A DNA stretch of 64,000 bases, from assembly GCA_034004685.1 (NCBI GenBank), contig JAVEWG010000003.1, positions 73,511-137,510 of the forward strand, read 5' to 3'. Every line of letters starts with the position of its first letter. Within the stretch, counting starts at the first letter, position 1. This stretch comes from JAEUNX01 sp034004685 (lineage in GTDB: Bacteria; Pseudomonadota; Gammaproteobacteria; Burkholderiales; Rhodocyclaceae). The notes below the pieces were generated by a model. The model had not been told where the DNA came from and searched no databases. It was given only the letters and a program-made list of their open reading frames with translations. Shown here piece after piece: positions 10,141 through 19,504 of this stretch. Made by a program: the position numbers and the translations under genes.

Positions 10141-11439
10141 ATGCCCTTGCCGGATACCCTCGCTGGCTGGCTGGCCCTTCTCGAGGCCCGCACCGGTCAG
10201 ACAATCGAGCTTGGCCTGGAGCGGGTCGCCCAGGTGCGGGCAGCCCTTGGGGCAAACTCCTCCGCCACCGTGATCACCGTGGGCGGGACCAACGGCAAGG
10301 GCTCCACCTGCGCCATGCTGGAGTCCATCCTGCTGGCGGCCGGTTACCGGGTGGGTTTGTACACCTCACCCCATCTGCTGCGGTACAACGAGCGAGTGCG
10401 CATCGGGGGCCGGGAGGCGGACGATGCCCATCTGGTGCGGGCCTTCCAGGCGGTGGAAAAGGCCCGGGGGGCGGTGCCTCTAACCTATTTCGAGCAGGGC
10501 ACCCTTGCCGCCTGGGCGGCTTTCTGCGAGCAGGACCTGGACGTGATCATTCTGGAGGTGGGCCTGGGGGGGCGCCTCGACGCGGTGAATATTTTCGATC
10601 CCCATTGTGCCATCGTCACCAGCGTGGCCATGGATCACATGGATTATCTGGGGGATAGCCGGGAAGCCATCGGCTTGGAGAAGGCCGGCATCTTCCGCGC
10701 CGGGCGGCCCGCGGTGTGCGGCGACCCCCAGCCCCCGGTATCCCTGCTGGATCACGCTGCAGCTATCGGCGCGGACCTGTGGGTGAGCGGGCGGGACTTC
10801 GGCTTTGGCGGCGACCGCCAGCAGTGGGGTTACTGGCGCTTTGAGTCGGCCCCAGCCGGGGGCCGCCTGATGCGCCGGGGCGGGCTGGCCTATCCGGCCC
10901 TGCGGGGGGCCAACCAGCTTCTCAACGCGGCGGCCGTCTTCACAGCCCTGGATCTTCTCAAGGAACGCATCCCGGTGGCCATGCAGGACATCCGCCAGGG
11001 TCTGATGCTGGTGGATCTCCCCGGCCGCTTCCAGGTGCTGCCGGGCCAGCCGGCGGTGGTACTGGATGTGGCCCACAATCCCCAGGCCGCCGGGGTCCTG
11101 GCGGAAAACCTGGGGGGAATGGGCTATTACCCTGAAACCTGGGCGGTGGTGGGCATGCTCGGGGACAAGGACGTGGCCGGCACCCTGGCCCTGATGCGCA
11201 CCCGGGTGGATCACTGGTATCTGGCCAGTTTGCCGGGCCCCCGGGGGCTGTCGGCGGAGGCTCTGGCCGAGGGTTTGGCGCAAGCCGGTGGAGGATCCGA
11301 CGTGCGGACCTTCGCTTCTCCGGCGGAGGCCTTCCGCGCCGTCCGGGAAGCAGTGGGGGAGAGTGATAGAATCGCCGTCTTCGGATCCTTCCTAACCGTA
11401 GCGGACGTGCTGGCCTTGCTCAAGGCCGAGCGTCACTGA
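10141..11439 (+). CDS. folC: Folylpolyglutamate/dihydrofolate synthase
   Basis: ATP-dependent ligase that adds glutamate to dihydropteroate and folates. The P-loop ITVGGTNGKGSTCAMLE, the YTSPHLLRYNERVRI segment and the C-terminal Mur-ligase-like domain (VLDVAHNPQAA) are intact. ATG 10141 is chosen because LAGWLALLEARTGQTIELGLERV should lie at the N-terminus; a TTG at 10123 overlapping the accD stop is an alternative that adds six residues. Neither has a convincing ribosome site. Confidence 0.93.
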   Translation: MPLPDTLAGWLALLEARTGQTIELGLERVAQVRAALGANSSATVITVGGTNGKGSTCAMLESILLAAGYRVGLYTSPHLLRYNERVRIGGREADDAHLVRAFQAVEKARGAVPLTYFEQGTLAAWAAFCEQDLDVIILEVGLGGRLDAVNIFDPHCAIVTSVAMDHMDYLGDSREAIGLEKAGIFRAGRPAVCGDPQPPVSLLDHAAAIGADLWVSGRDFGFGGDRQQWGYWRFESAPAGGRLMRRGGLAYPALRGANQLLNAAAVFTALDLLKERIPVAMQDIRQGLMLVDLPGRFQVLPGQPAVVLDVAHNPQAAGVLAENLGGMGYYPETWAVVGMLGDKDVAGTLALMRTRVDHWYLASLPGPRGLSAEALAEGLAQAGGGSDVRTFASPAEAFRAVREAVGESDRIAVFGSFLTVADVLALLKAERH

Positions 11440-11451
11440 GACAAGACAGCC

Positions 11452-12117
11452 GTGGCCGACGACGACAACCTGGACATCAAGAAGCGCGCCCGCCGCCGGC
11501 TGGTGGGGGCCGCGGCCCTGGCCCTGCTGGCGGCCATCGTGCTGCCCATGGTGATGGACCAGGAACCCCGACCCCTCAATCAGGATGTCCAGATCCGGAT
11601 TCCCCGGCCGGACGGGGATAACTTCGCGGCCCGGACCATTTCGCCCCGGAACGAGGTCCCCACCGAAATCCATACGCCGGTGGAGCCGGAAAGCCCGGGC
11701 AAGACCACCGTGCAGCCCGGCCTGCCGGCCCCGGTGCCGGCCGCCCCGGAAGCGGCGGTCAAACCCGAGGCTGCCAAGCCAGTGGCCGGTCCCAAGCCCC
11801 TCGCGGAATCCAAGCCCGTTCTCGAGCCGCGCCCACCTGTAGCCGAGCCCGCCCGGGCCGAGGCGATTCTTGGCGGACAGGTGCCGGCGACGGCTCCACC
11901 GGCCGGTTTCGTGGTGCAGCTGGGGGCTTATGTGGATGGGGAAAAGGCCGCAGCCCTGCGTAGTCGCCTGAAAACCGAAGGCTTTAACGCTTATACCGAA
12001 AAGGTGGGGGACAAGACCCGGGTTCGGGTGGGCCCCTTCCCCTCCCGGGAGGCCGCGGACAAGGTGGGCGACAAGCTGAAGGGCCAGGGCCTGCCGGTGG
12101 TCGTGACGGCCCGCTGA
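11452..12117 (+). CDS. dedD: SPOR-domain cell-division protein (DedD-like)
   Basis: 221 residues: a short cytoplasmic N-terminus, one membrane helix around 17-36, a Pro/Ala/Glu-rich periplasmic linker and a C-terminal SPOR domain from about 146 (GFVVQLGAYVDGEKA to VGPFPSREAADKV) that binds septal denuded peptidoglycan. The start is GTG at 11452, 12 bases after the folC stop. The folC-dedD-cvpA-purF order is conserved in proteobacteria and supports the assignment. Confidence 0.9.
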   Translation: MADDDNLDIKKRARRRLVGAAALALLAAIVLPMVMDQEPRPLNQDVQIRIPRPDGDNFAARTISPRNEVPTEIHTPVEPESPGKTTVQPGLPAPVPAAPEAAVKPEAAKPVAGPKPLAESKPVLEPRPPVAEPARAEAILGGQVPATAPPAGFVVQLGAYVDGEKAAALRSRLKTEGFNAYTEKVGDKTRVRVGPFPSREAADKVGDKLKGQGLPVVVTAR

Positions 12118-12125
12118 TTACCCGG

Positions 12126-12614
12126 ATGACGGGGTTTGACTACGCATTTCTCGGCCTGACCGGGCTGATGGCCTTGCTGGGTTTCTGGCGGGGTCTGGTG
12201 AGCGAGGTATTGGCACTGTTGGCCTGGGTGCTGGCTTTCCTGCTGGCGCGGACCTTCGCCGACGAAGTGGGCGCGCTCTTTGGCAGCCTGATTCCTGATG
12301 GCCTGGGGCGGCTGGTGGTGGGTTTTCTGTTGATCTTCGTGGCGGTCCTGATGGCCACCGGGATTCTGCGTTTTCTCCTGCGGGAGCTCCTCAAGGTGGC
12401 CGGACTGGGCTTTGCCGATCGCTTCCTGGGGGGCTGTTTCGGACTATTGAAGGGCCTTTTCATCGCCCTGGTGCTGGTCATGCTGGGGGGCATGGCGGGC
12501 TTGGCAAAAGCCACCTGGTGGCAAGGCGCTCGTTTTGCGCCTCCCCTTGAAACCGCCGTGATCGCGGCCAAGCCGTGGTTGCCCGAGGCAATCGCGAAAA
12601 GAATTCGTTTTTAG
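12126..12614 (+). CDS. cvpA: CvpA family inner-membrane protein
   Basis: A 162-residue protein with four predicted membrane segments, starting MTGFDYAFLGLTGLMALLGFWRGL. The family is linked to colicin V production and envelope homeostasis, and it typically precedes purF, as it does here with a 14-base gap. The exact biochemical role is unknown. Confidence 0.92.
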   Translation: MTGFDYAFLGLTGLMALLGFWRGLVSEVLALLAWVLAFLLARTFADEVGALFGSLIPDGLGRLVVGFLLIFVAVLMATGILRFLLRELLKVAGLGFADRFLGGCFGLLKGLFIALVLVMLGGMAGLAKATWWQGARFAPPLETAVIAAKPWLPEAIAKRIRF

Positions 12615-12628
12615 AGAAAGTTGGACTC

Positions 12629-14161
12629 ATGTGTGGGATTTTGGGCGTCGTCGCTAAATCACCGGTCAATCAGTTGCTCTACGACGGGCTCCAGGTGCTC
12701 CAGCACCGGGGCCAGGACGCGGCGGGGATCGCCACCGAGGAAGGTGGCCGGTTCTGCATGCACAAGGGCTCAGGCCTGGTGCGGGACGTCTTCCGCACCC
12801 GCAACATGCGCAACCTCCAGGGTAACTGGGGCCTGGCCCATGTGCGCTACCCAACCGCCGGCTCGGCCTACAACGCCGCCGAGGCCCAGCCCTTCTATGT
12901 GAATTCGCCCTTTGGCCTGATGCTGGCCCACAACGGCAATCTTACCAATTCTGAAGTCCTGAAGCGGGAGATGTTCCTGGCGGATCTGCGCCACATCAAC
13001 ACCAACTCCGACTCGGAAGTGCTCCTCAACGTGCTGGCCCACGAGCTCCAGGCTGCCTCCAAGGGCTGCAAACTGGATGCCGAGGCGGTGTTTGCCGCGG
13101 TGGCGGCGGTGCATCGGCGCTGCCGGGGGGCCTATGCGGTGGTGGTGATGATTGCCGGTTATGGCCTGCTGGCCTTCCGCGATCCCTACGGCATCCGTCC
13201 CCTGGTGATCGGCCGCAATGATACGGAAAGCGGCCCGGAATGGCTGGTGGCCTCCGAATCAGTGGCGGTGGATGTGCTGGGCTACCGCCTGCTGCGGGAC
13301 GTGGCCCCAGGCGAGGCGGTGCTCATCGATACGGAAGGGCACTTCCAGAGTCGTCAGTGCGCCGACAAGACGCTGCAGGCGCCCTGCATGTTCGAGTTCG
13401 TTTATCTGGCCCGGCCGGATTCCATCATCGACGGCATCTCGGTGTACGAATCCCGGGTCAAGATGGGAGAATTCCTGGCCCACAAGCTACGCCGGACCCA
13501 GCCCCACCTGGAGGTGGACGTGGTGATCCCGATCCCCGACTCCAGCCGCCCCATGGCCATGGAAATGGCTCACCACATGGGGGCAGCTTACCGGGAAGGC
13601 TTCGTCAAGAACCGCTACATCGGCCGCACCTTCATCATGCCCGGCCAGGCGGTGCGCAAGAAATCCGTGCGCCAGAAGCTCAACACCATCCACCAGGAGT
13701 TCAAGGGCAAGAAAGTGCTGCTGGTGGATGATTCCATTGTGCGGGGTACCACCAGCCGGGAGATCGTGCTGATGGCCCGGGAAGCGGGGGCCGAGAAGGT
13801 CTATATGGCTTCTTCCGCGCCGCCGGTGCGTTACGCTAACGTCTACGGCATCGACATGCCCACCCGGGGCGAGTTGATCGCCTCCGACCGCAGCGAGGAG
13901 GAGATCTGCCGGGAAATCGGCGCCGATGCTCTGATCTATCAGGATCTGGAAGACCTCAAGGCGGCGGTCCAGGCCATCAATCCCCTCATCCGCCATTTCG
14001 AGACCTCCTGCTTCGACGGCTGCTACATCACCGGCGACATCACTGCCGAGTACCTGTCTGGCGTGGAAAACCAGCGCAATGAGGGCAAGCCCATGGGGGC
14101 GGAGGAATCCGAGGACGGCCAGCTCGACCTCAATCTAGTCAATCACGGCCAGGACCGCTGA
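12629..14161 (+). CDS. purF: Amidophosphoribosyltransferase
   Basis: First committed step of purine synthesis: glutamine plus PRPP to phosphoribosylamine. ATG 12629 gives the MCGILGVV N-terminus, where Cys2 becomes the N-terminal nucleophile after Met removal; longer upstream readings would bury this residue and are rejected. The glutaminase domain (VLQHRGQDAAGI) is followed by the phosphoribosyltransferase domain with the PRPP loop VLLVDDSIVRGTTS. 510 residues, normal length. Confidence 0.97.
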   Translation: MCGILGVVAKSPVNQLLYDGLQVLQHRGQDAAGIATEEGGRFCMHKGSGLVRDVFRTRNMRNLQGNWGLAHVRYPTAGSAYNAAEAQPFYVNSPFGLMLAHNGNLTNSEVLKREMFLADLRHINTNSDSEVLLNVLAHELQAASKGCKLDAEAVFAAVAAVHRRCRGAYAVVVMIAGYGLLAFRDPYGIRPLVIGRNDTESGPEWLVASESVAVDVLGYRLLRDVAPGEAVLIDTEGHFQSRQCADKTLQAPCMFEFVYLARPDSIIDGISVYESRVKMGEFLAHKLRRTQPHLEVDVVIPIPDSSRPMAMEMAHHMGAAYREGFVKNRYIGRTFIMPGQAVRKKSVRQKLNTIHQEFKGKKVLLVDDSIVRGTTSREIVLMAREAGAEKVYMASSAPPVRYANVYGIDMPTRGELIASDRSEEEICREIGADALIYQDLEDLKAAVQAINPLIRHFETSCFDGCYITGDITAEYLSGVENQRNEGKPMGAEESEDGQLDLNLVNHGQDR

Positions 14162-14199
14162 GGCTTGGTGATCCCGCCCGGCTGGTAAGGAAGAACATT

Positions 14200-15369
14200 T
14201 TGGAAGACTTCGATTTCGACACCCTGGCGGTTCGGGCTGGCACGGCCCGCAGCCAGTTCAACGAGCACAGCGAGGCGCTTTACCTGACCTCCAGCTTCGT
14301 TTTTGACTCGGCGGCCCAGGCGGCGGCCCGTTTCTCGGGGGAAGAGGAGGGCAACGTCTATGCCCGCTTCACCAATCCCACCGTCACCGCCATGCAGACC
14401 CGCCTGGCGGCGCTGGAAGGCGCCGAGGCCTGCGTGGCCACCTCGTCGGGGATGTCGGCGATCTTGTCCCTGGTGATGGGGCTCTTGAAGGGCGGCGACC
14501 ACGTGGTGGTGTCCCGGGGGGTGTTCGGCGCCACCCAGCAACTCTTTTCAGGGATTCTGGCCAAGTTCGGCATCCAGTCCACCTTTGTGCCGGCCACCGA
14601 TCTGGCCGCCTACCGGGCGGCGGTGACCCCGGCCACCCGGTTGTTTTTCATCGAAACCCCCTCCAACCCCCTCACCGAGCTGGTGGACGTGGCGGCGGTG
14701 GCGGCCATTGCCCACCAGGCGGGTGCCTGGCTGGCGGTGGATAACTGCTTTTGCACCCCGGCCTTGCAAAAGCCCCTGACCCAGGGGGCTGACCTGGTGA
14801 TCCACTCCGCCACCAAGTACCTGGATGGTCAGGGGCGGGTGCTGGGAGGGGCGGTATGCGGGGCCAGGGTGCTGGTGGACGAGGTGGTGAAATTCCTCCG
14901 CACCGCCGGGCCCTGCATCTCTCCCTTCAACGCCTGGGTGATCCTCAAGGGCCTGGAAACCTTGCGGATCCGCATGGAAGCCCAATCCGCATCGGCCCTC
15001 GAGCTGGCCCGTTGGCTGGAAACCCAGCCAGGCGTCGAGCGGGTTCATTACCCCGGCCTGGAATCCCACCCGCAGTTCGAACTGGCCCAACGCCAGCAGA
15101 AGGGCGGGGGTGCCATCGTCAGCTTCGAAGTCAGGGGTGGCCGGGAGGCGGCCTGGAAGGTGGTGGATTCCACCCGGCTGCTGTCCATTACGGCCAATCT
15201 GGGGGACACCAAGACCACCATCACCCATCCTGCTTCCACCACTCACGGCCGCATCACCGCCGAGGCGCGGGAGGCTTCCGGCATCCGGGAGGGCTTGCTG
15301 CGGGTGGCGGTGGGGCTGGAGTCGGTGGAGGACATCAAGGCCGATCTGGCCCGGGGCCTGGCGGGCTGA
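14200..15369 (+). CDS. metZ: O-succinylhomoserine sulfhydrylase
   Basis: PLP enzyme that makes homocysteine directly from O-succinylhomoserine and sulfide. 389 residues of the Cys/Met metabolism PLP family; the PLP lysine is in SATKYLDGQGRVLGG and the phosphate-binding ATSSGMSAI is present. It starts at TTG 14200 with AAGGAAG nearby. The position after purF is typical of betaproteobacterial metZ, and the sequence differs clearly from the metY-type paralogue at 23689-24960. MetZ rather than MetB is inferred from context and motif style. Confidence 0.9.
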   Translation: MEDFDFDTLAVRAGTARSQFNEHSEALYLTSSFVFDSAAQAAARFSGEEEGNVYARFTNPTVTAMQTRLAALEGAEACVATSSGMSAILSLVMGLLKGGDHVVVSRGVFGATQQLFSGILAKFGIQSTFVPATDLAAYRAAVTPATRLFFIETPSNPLTELVDVAAVAAIAHQAGAWLAVDNCFCTPALQKPLTQGADLVIHSATKYLDGQGRVLGGAVCGARVLVDEVVKFLRTAGPCISPFNAWVILKGLETLRIRMEAQSASALELARWLETQPGVERVHYPGLESHPQFELAQRQQKGGGAIVSFEVRGGREAAWKVVDSTRLLSITANLGDTKTTITHPASTTHGRITAEAREASGIREGLLRVAVGLESVEDIKADLARGLAG

Positions 15370-15382
15370 CCAGCCCCGGCAC

Positions 15383-16117
15383 TCAGGTTGGCGGGTGGGT
15401 CCGGTTTTCCAGCCCCTGGCCGGTCCATGCCAGGTAGGGCGCCAGGCCATCGTTTCGCCAGTCCGGTAGCACCCAGCGCTCGCGCTCCCGTCCAGCCACC
15501 GTTAGACGATGATGGCCGGGGCGGTGGGTGTGACCGTGGATCATGACTTCACAATCCCATTGCCCCAGGGTGGCTGCCACCGTCGCGGGGGTGACGTCCA
15601 TGATCGCCGCAGCCTTTTCCTGCTTGGCCGCCTCGCTGTGCTGGCGGATCTGGTCCACGATGGCCAGGCGCTCGGCCAGGGGGCGGGCCAGGAAGGCGGC
15701 CTGCCAGGCCGGTTCGCGGACCTGGCGGCGATAGGCCTGGTAGGCCGCGTCGTCGGTGCACAGGGTGTCCCCGTGGAGCAGCAGGGCGCGGCGGCGGCTC
15801 AGGTCCACGGGCGTGGGGTCGTCCAGCAGGGTCAGCCCTGCCCGGGTGGCGAAGTCTGCCCCCAGCAGGAAATCCCGGTTGCCCGCCATGAAGAAGCATT
15901 CCAGCCCGGCGGATACCGCCGTGGCCAGGGCAGCCGCCACCCTTTCCGCCAAGGGGTCGGAGCGGTCGTCATCTCCCGCCCAGTATTCGAAGAGATCCCC
16001 CAGGATGTAAAGGCGCCGGGCGTCCCGGCAGGGGCCTGTCAGAAAGGACTCGAAGGATCGGGTGAGGTCCGGCCGCTCCCCGCAGAGGTGGAGGTCGGAG
16101 ATGAAAAGCCAGGTCAA
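15383..16117 (-). CDS. lpxH: UDP-2,3-diacylglucosamine diphosphatase
   Basis: Hydrolyses UDP-2,3-diacylglucosamine to lipid X in lipid A synthesis, a peripheral inner-membrane Mn-dependent enzyme. Calcineurin-like metal motifs are in order: FISDLHL, GDLFEYWAGDD, GNRDFLLG, LLHGDTLCT and IHGHTHRPG. 244 residues, typical length. It converges with metZ across a 13-base gap. Confidence 0.94.
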   Translation of the reverse strand: MTWLFISDLHLCGERPDLTRSFESFLTGPCRDARRLYILGDLFEYWAGDDDRSDPLAERVAAALATAVSAGLECFFMAGNRDFLLGADFATRAGLTLLDDPTPVDLSRRRALLLHGDTLCTDDAAYQAYRRQVREPAWQAAFLARPLAERLAIVDQIRQHSEAAKQEKAAAIMDVTPATVAATLGQWDCEVMIHGHTHRPGHHRLTVAGRERERWVLPDWRNDGLAPYLAWTGQGLENRTHPPT

Positions 16118-16129
16118 GGCGGCGGGCGG

Positions 16130-16166
16130 AAAAGGGCGGCCAGAGGGTGGTCAGTAAAGGCCGCCC
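16130..16166 (-). terminator. Terminator-like hairpin after ppiB
   Basis: An 8-bp stem (GGGCGGCC, 16134-16141, with GGCCGCCC, 16159-16166) and a 17-base loop, followed on the minus strand by TTTT. It lies between the ppiB stop and the lpxH start and would separate the two genes. Confidence 0.6.
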
Positions 16167-16175
16167 GGTCAGCAA

Positions 16176-16670
16176 TCAGACCACTTCGGCCCGTTCGATG
16201 ATCACGTCGTCCACCGGCACGTCCTGGTGGAAGCCCTTGTTGCCGGTCTTGACTGCCTTGATCTTGTCCACCACGTCCAGGCCCTCGCTCACCTTGCCGA
16301 AGACGCAGTAGCCCCAGCCCTGGGCATTGGGGGCGCGGAAGTTCAGGAAGTCGTTGTCCGCCACGTTGATGAAGAACTGGGCGCTGGCGGAGTGGGGGGC
16401 GTTGGTGCGGGCCATGGCGATGGTGCCCCGGTCGTTCTTGAGGCCGTTGTCCGCCTCGTTCTGGATCGTGTCCCGGGTGGGCTTCTGGTTCATGCCCGGC
16501 TCGAAGCCGCCGCCCTGGATCATGAAGCCGTCGATCACCCGGTGGAACACGGTGTTGTCGTAGTGGCCGGCTTCCACGTAGGCCAGGAAGTTTTCCACCG
16601 TCTTGGGGGCCTTGGCGGCGTCCAGTTCCAGAGTGATGGTGCCGTGATTGGTGTGCAGTTTGACTGCCAT
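16176..16670 (-). CDS. ppiB: Cytoplasmic peptidyl-prolyl cis-trans isomerase (cyclophilin)
   Basis: 164-residue cyclophilin without a signal peptide, so cytoplasmic. The catalytic core motifs are present: [14 protein letters not shown] (Arg of the active site), the [10 protein letters not shown] block and the C-terminal [13 protein letters not shown]. It lies directly downstream of a secreted paralogue (16694-17263), with which it shares long identical stretches of DNA. Confidence 0.95.
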   Translation of the reverse strand: MAVKLHTNHGTITLELDAAKAPKTVENFLAYVEAGHYDNTVFHRVIDGFMIQGGGFEPGMNQKPTRDTIQNEADNGLKNDRGTIAMARTNAPHSASAQFFINVADNDFLNFRAPNAQGWGYCVFGKVSEGLDVVDKIKAVKTGNKGFHQDVPVDDVIIERAEVV

Positions 16671-16693
16671 GCTCGTTCTCCTGATTGACCGGA

Positions 16694-17263
16694 TTATTTG
16701 CCGGCGTTGGCCGCCACGACACGGGCGGACTCGATGATCACCGGCTTGGCCGGCACGTTCTGATGAAAACCGGCGTTGGTGGTTTGCACCTTGCCAATTT
16801 TCTGGACCACGTCCAGGCCCTTCACCACCTTGCCGAACACCGCATAGCCCCAGCCGTCCGGGCGGGGATGATCCAGCATGACGTTATCCACCAGATTGAT
16901 GAAGAACTGGGCGCTGGCGGAATGGGGATCCTGGGTGCGGGCCATGGCGATGGTGCCGACGCTGTTGGTGAGGCCGTTCTTGGCTTCGTTGGGGATCGGG
17001 GCGCGGGTCGGTTTCTCTTTCATGTCGGGGGTGAGGCCGCCGCCCTGGATCATGAAGCCGTCGATCACCCGGTGGAACACGGTGCCGTTGTAGAAGCCGT
17101 CTTGCACGTAGGCGAGGAAGTTTTCCACCGTCCTGGGGGCTTTTTCCGGGTAGAGCTCGATGGCGATGGGGCCGGCGCTGGTTTGTAGTTCCACCACCGG
17201 ATTGGCTGCCAGAGTGAGGAAGGAGGCCAGGCTCAGGGCCAGGCCGAGGAAGAACTTTTTCAT
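16694..17263 (-). CDS. ppiA: Periplasmic peptidyl-prolyl cis-trans isomerase (cyclophilin A)
   Basis: 189 residues with a cleavable signal peptide ([20 protein letters not shown], probable cleavage near ANP), so periplasmic. The cyclophilin core is intact ([27 protein letters not shown]). ATG 17263 gives the signal peptide; longer upstream readings give unrelated sequence. It is 23 bp upstream of ppiB and probably cotranscribed. Similarity at protein and DNA level points to tandem duplication. Confidence 0.94.
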   Translation of the reverse strand: MKKFFLGLALSLASFLTLAANPVVELQTSAGPIAIELYPEKAPRTVENFLAYVQDGFYNGTVFHRVIDGFMIQGGGLTPDMKEKPTRAPIPNEAKNGLTNSVGTIAMARTQDPHSASAQFFINLVDNVMLDHPRPDGWGYAVFGKVVKGLDVVQKIGKVQTTNAGFHQNVPAKPVIIESARVVAANAGK

Positions 17264-17363
17264 GGGCTGGGTATCTCCACGGGGCGACCGCCGGAATGGG
17301 CGGTAACAAGGTGGCCGATGATACCGGGCGATACTGGCTCTGCCCAGCCTTTGCCGATGGTGG

Positions 17364-17885
17364 TCAAGGGCGCGGGGGCCGGCTGGCGCCCCCGGTCGCC
17401 AGATCCTGGACCAGGCGGGCCTTGCGGCGGGCGCCGGCGTTGGCGGGGTCGAGCTCGCCGGCCCGCTCGAAGGCCTGGGCGGCCAGGCGCAGGTGCACGT
17501 CTCCCAGGTTTTCGTGGGCCATGGCGTTGCGGGGCTGAAGGCGCAGGGCCATTTCCAGGGCCTGGCGCGCTTCCTCATAGCGGCCCGCCTGGGCCTGAAG
17601 CACCGCCAGGTTGTTGTACGGCTCGGAAAGCTCCGGGAAATCCAGGGTGAGTTGCCGGAACAGGGTGATGGCTTCAGCCTGGCGGCCCAGGCCGGTGAGG
17701 GCCAGGCCTTTCAGGAAGCGGGCCCGGGGGTCCCGGGGTTGGGTAGACAAGTGGGTTTCCAGCCGGACCAAGGCTTGGTCAGGGCGCTGCTGGTCCAGGA
17801 GCGTCCGGGCATCCTCCACTGGGCCGGCCCAGGCCGGTGCGGCTAGCAAAGCTACAGTCAGGGTCAAAATTGGCCGGAAATTCAT
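17364..17885 (-). CDS. Periplasmic TPR-repeat protein
   Basis: 173 residues: a signal peptide ([20 protein letters not shown]) then at least three tetratricopeptide repeats ([56 protein letters not shown]). No catalytic domain; a scaffold or peptidoglycan/envelope role is possible but cannot be read from the sequence. ATG 17885 is chosen for the signal peptide. It diverges from cysS. Confidence 0.85.
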   Translation of the reverse strand: MNFRPILTLTVALLAAPAWAGPVEDARTLLDQQRPDQALVRLETHLSTQPRDPRARFLKGLALTGLGRQAEAITLFRQLTLDFPELSEPYNNLAVLQAQAGRYEEARQALEMALRLQPRNAMAHENLGDVHLRLAAQAFERAGELDPANAGARRKARLVQDLATGGASRPPRP

Positions 17886-17896
17886 CGTGATATACT
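17870..17896 (+). promoter_or_regulatory. Candidate cysS promoter
   Basis: TTGGCC (17870-17875) and TATACT (17891-17896) with 15-16 bases between, pointing at cysS about 95 bases downstream. It lies at the beginning of the divergent TPR gene. The spacing is short, so this is weak. Confidence 0.3.
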
Positions 17897-17988
17897 GCGC
17901 CCCGGCCCGCCGGCGGGGTCTTCTGCCATGGCGAAGTCCCCATCTTAGCAAGCCTCCGGACCGTCCGCGTTCCTGCCGAAAGATCCCC

Positions 17989-19398
17989 ATGCTCAACATC
18001 TACAACACCCTTTCCCGCAAGAAGGAAGCCTTCGTACCCATCGAGCCCGGCAAGGTCCGGATGTATGTGTGCGGGATGACGGTGTATGACCTGTGCCACC
18101 TGGGCCATGCCCGGGTGATGGTGGTGTTCGACATGGTGGCCCGCTGGTTGCGGGCTTCCGGCCTGGCGGTCACCTATGTGCGCAACATCACCGACATCGA
18201 CGACAAGATCATCCGCCGGGCCGGGGAAAACGGGGAGTCCATCCGGGCCCTCACCGACCGCTTCATCGCCGCCATGCACCAGGACGCCGACGCTCTGGGG
18301 GTGCTGCGCCCCGACGCGGAGCCCCGGGCCACCGAATACGTGGCCCAGATGCAGGATCTGATCCGCCGCCTGGAGCAAAACGGCCTGGCCTACGTCGCCG
18401 CCAACCGGGACGTGTGCTATGCGGTGCGGGGTTTCAAGGGCTACGGCAAGCTCTCCGGCAAGTCCCTGGACGACCTGCGGGCGGGGGAGCGGGTGGAGGT
18501 GCAGGCCGATAGCGGCAAGCACGATCCCCTGGATTTCGTGCTGTGGAAGCACGCCCGGGAGGAGGAGCCCGCCGAGGTCAAATGGCCATCCCCCTGGGGT
18601 GCCGGCCGGCCGGGCTGGCACATCGAGTGCTCCGCCATGAGTTCGGAACTGTTGGGCAAGCACTTCGACATCCACGGCGGCGGTCAGGATTTGCAGTTTC
18701 CCCACCACGAGAATGAGATCGCCCAGAGCGAGGGCGCCCACCAGTGCGGCTTCGTGAACTACTGGATGCACAACGGCTTCGTGCGGGTGGATGACGAGAA
18801 GATGTCCAAGTCCCTAGGCAACTTCTTCACGATCCGGGACGTACTCCAGAAATACGATCCGGAAGTGGTGCGCTTCTTCATCCTGCGGGCCCACTACCGC
18901 AGCCCCCTGAATTACTCCGACGCCCACCTGGAGGACGCTCGGGGAGCCTTGACGCGCCTGTACACCGCGCTGCGCAACGTGCCGGCGCCGGCCGATGCCA
19001 ATGTGGATTGGAGCGACGGCTTTGGCGCCCGTTTCCAGGCTGCCATGAACGACGACTTCAATACAGCCGAGGCCATGGCGGTGCTGTTCGACCTGGCCAA
19101 CGAGGTGAACCGGTCCCGCTCCCCCCAGGCCGCCAGCCAGTTGAAGGCTTTGGCGGGGGTGCTGGGGCTGCTGGAATCCGATGCCGTAACCTGGCTGCAA
19201 AGCGGCCACGGTACCGGGGATGGCGCCGGAGCGGAGCAGACCGGTGGCCTGGATGTGGACGCCCTCATCACCGCCCGCGCCGAAGCCAAGAAAGCCAGGA
19301 ACTTCGCCGAGGCCGACCGCATCCGGGCCGAGCTGCTGGCGGCCGGCATCGTTCTCGAGGACAAGCCCGGCGGCCTCACGGAGTGGCGCCGGGCCTGA
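17989..19398 (+). CDS. cysS: Cysteinyl-tRNA synthetase
   Basis: Class I aminoacyl-tRNA synthetase charging tRNA-Cys. [10 protein letters not shown] holds the zinc/cysteine-binding Cys, HLGHARVMV is the HIGH motif and KMSKSLGN the KMSKS motif; the zinc ligands continue in WHIECSAM and HHENEIAQ. 469 residues, normal. ATG 17989 gives [13 protein letters not shown], the standard N-terminus. Confidence 0.97.
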   Translation: MLNIYNTLSRKKEAFVPIEPGKVRMYVCGMTVYDLCHLGHARVMVVFDMVARWLRASGLAVTYVRNITDIDDKIIRRAGENGESIRALTDRFIAAMHQDADALGVLRPDAEPRATEYVAQMQDLIRRLEQNGLAYVAANRDVCYAVRGFKGYGKLSGKSLDDLRAGERVEVQADSGKHDPLDFVLWKHAREEEPAEVKWPSPWGAGRPGWHIECSAMSSELLGKHFDIHGGGQDLQFPHHENEIAQSEGAHQCGFVNYWMHNGFVRVDDEKMSKSLGNFFTIRDVLQKYDPEVVRFFILRAHYRSPLNYSDAHLEDARGALTRLYTALRNVPAPADANVDWSDGFGARFQAAMNDDFNTAEAMAVLFDLANEVNRSRSPQAASQLKALAGVLGLLESDAVTWLQSGHGTGDGAGAEQTGGLDVDALITARAEAKKARNFAEADRIRAELLAAGIVLEDKPGGLTEWRRA

Positions 19399-19414
19399 GT
19401 CTTCGTTGACTGGG

Positions 19415-19436
19415 CAGGGTGCGCTTGCGCACCCTG
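19415..19436. terminator. Perfect hairpin after cysS
   Basis: CAGGGTGCGC (19415-19424) and its exact complement GCGCACCCTG (19427-19436) flank a 2-base centre. It begins 17 bases after the cysS stop. There is no T-run on either side, so termination is possible but not canonical; it could also be a dispersed palindrome. Confidence 0.5.
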
Positions 19437-19504
19437 GGGGCTTGAGCCGCCATCCTCCTCCGGCTCTGCTAACCTAACAGGATTCCTAATCATCTGGAGT
19501 CCCC

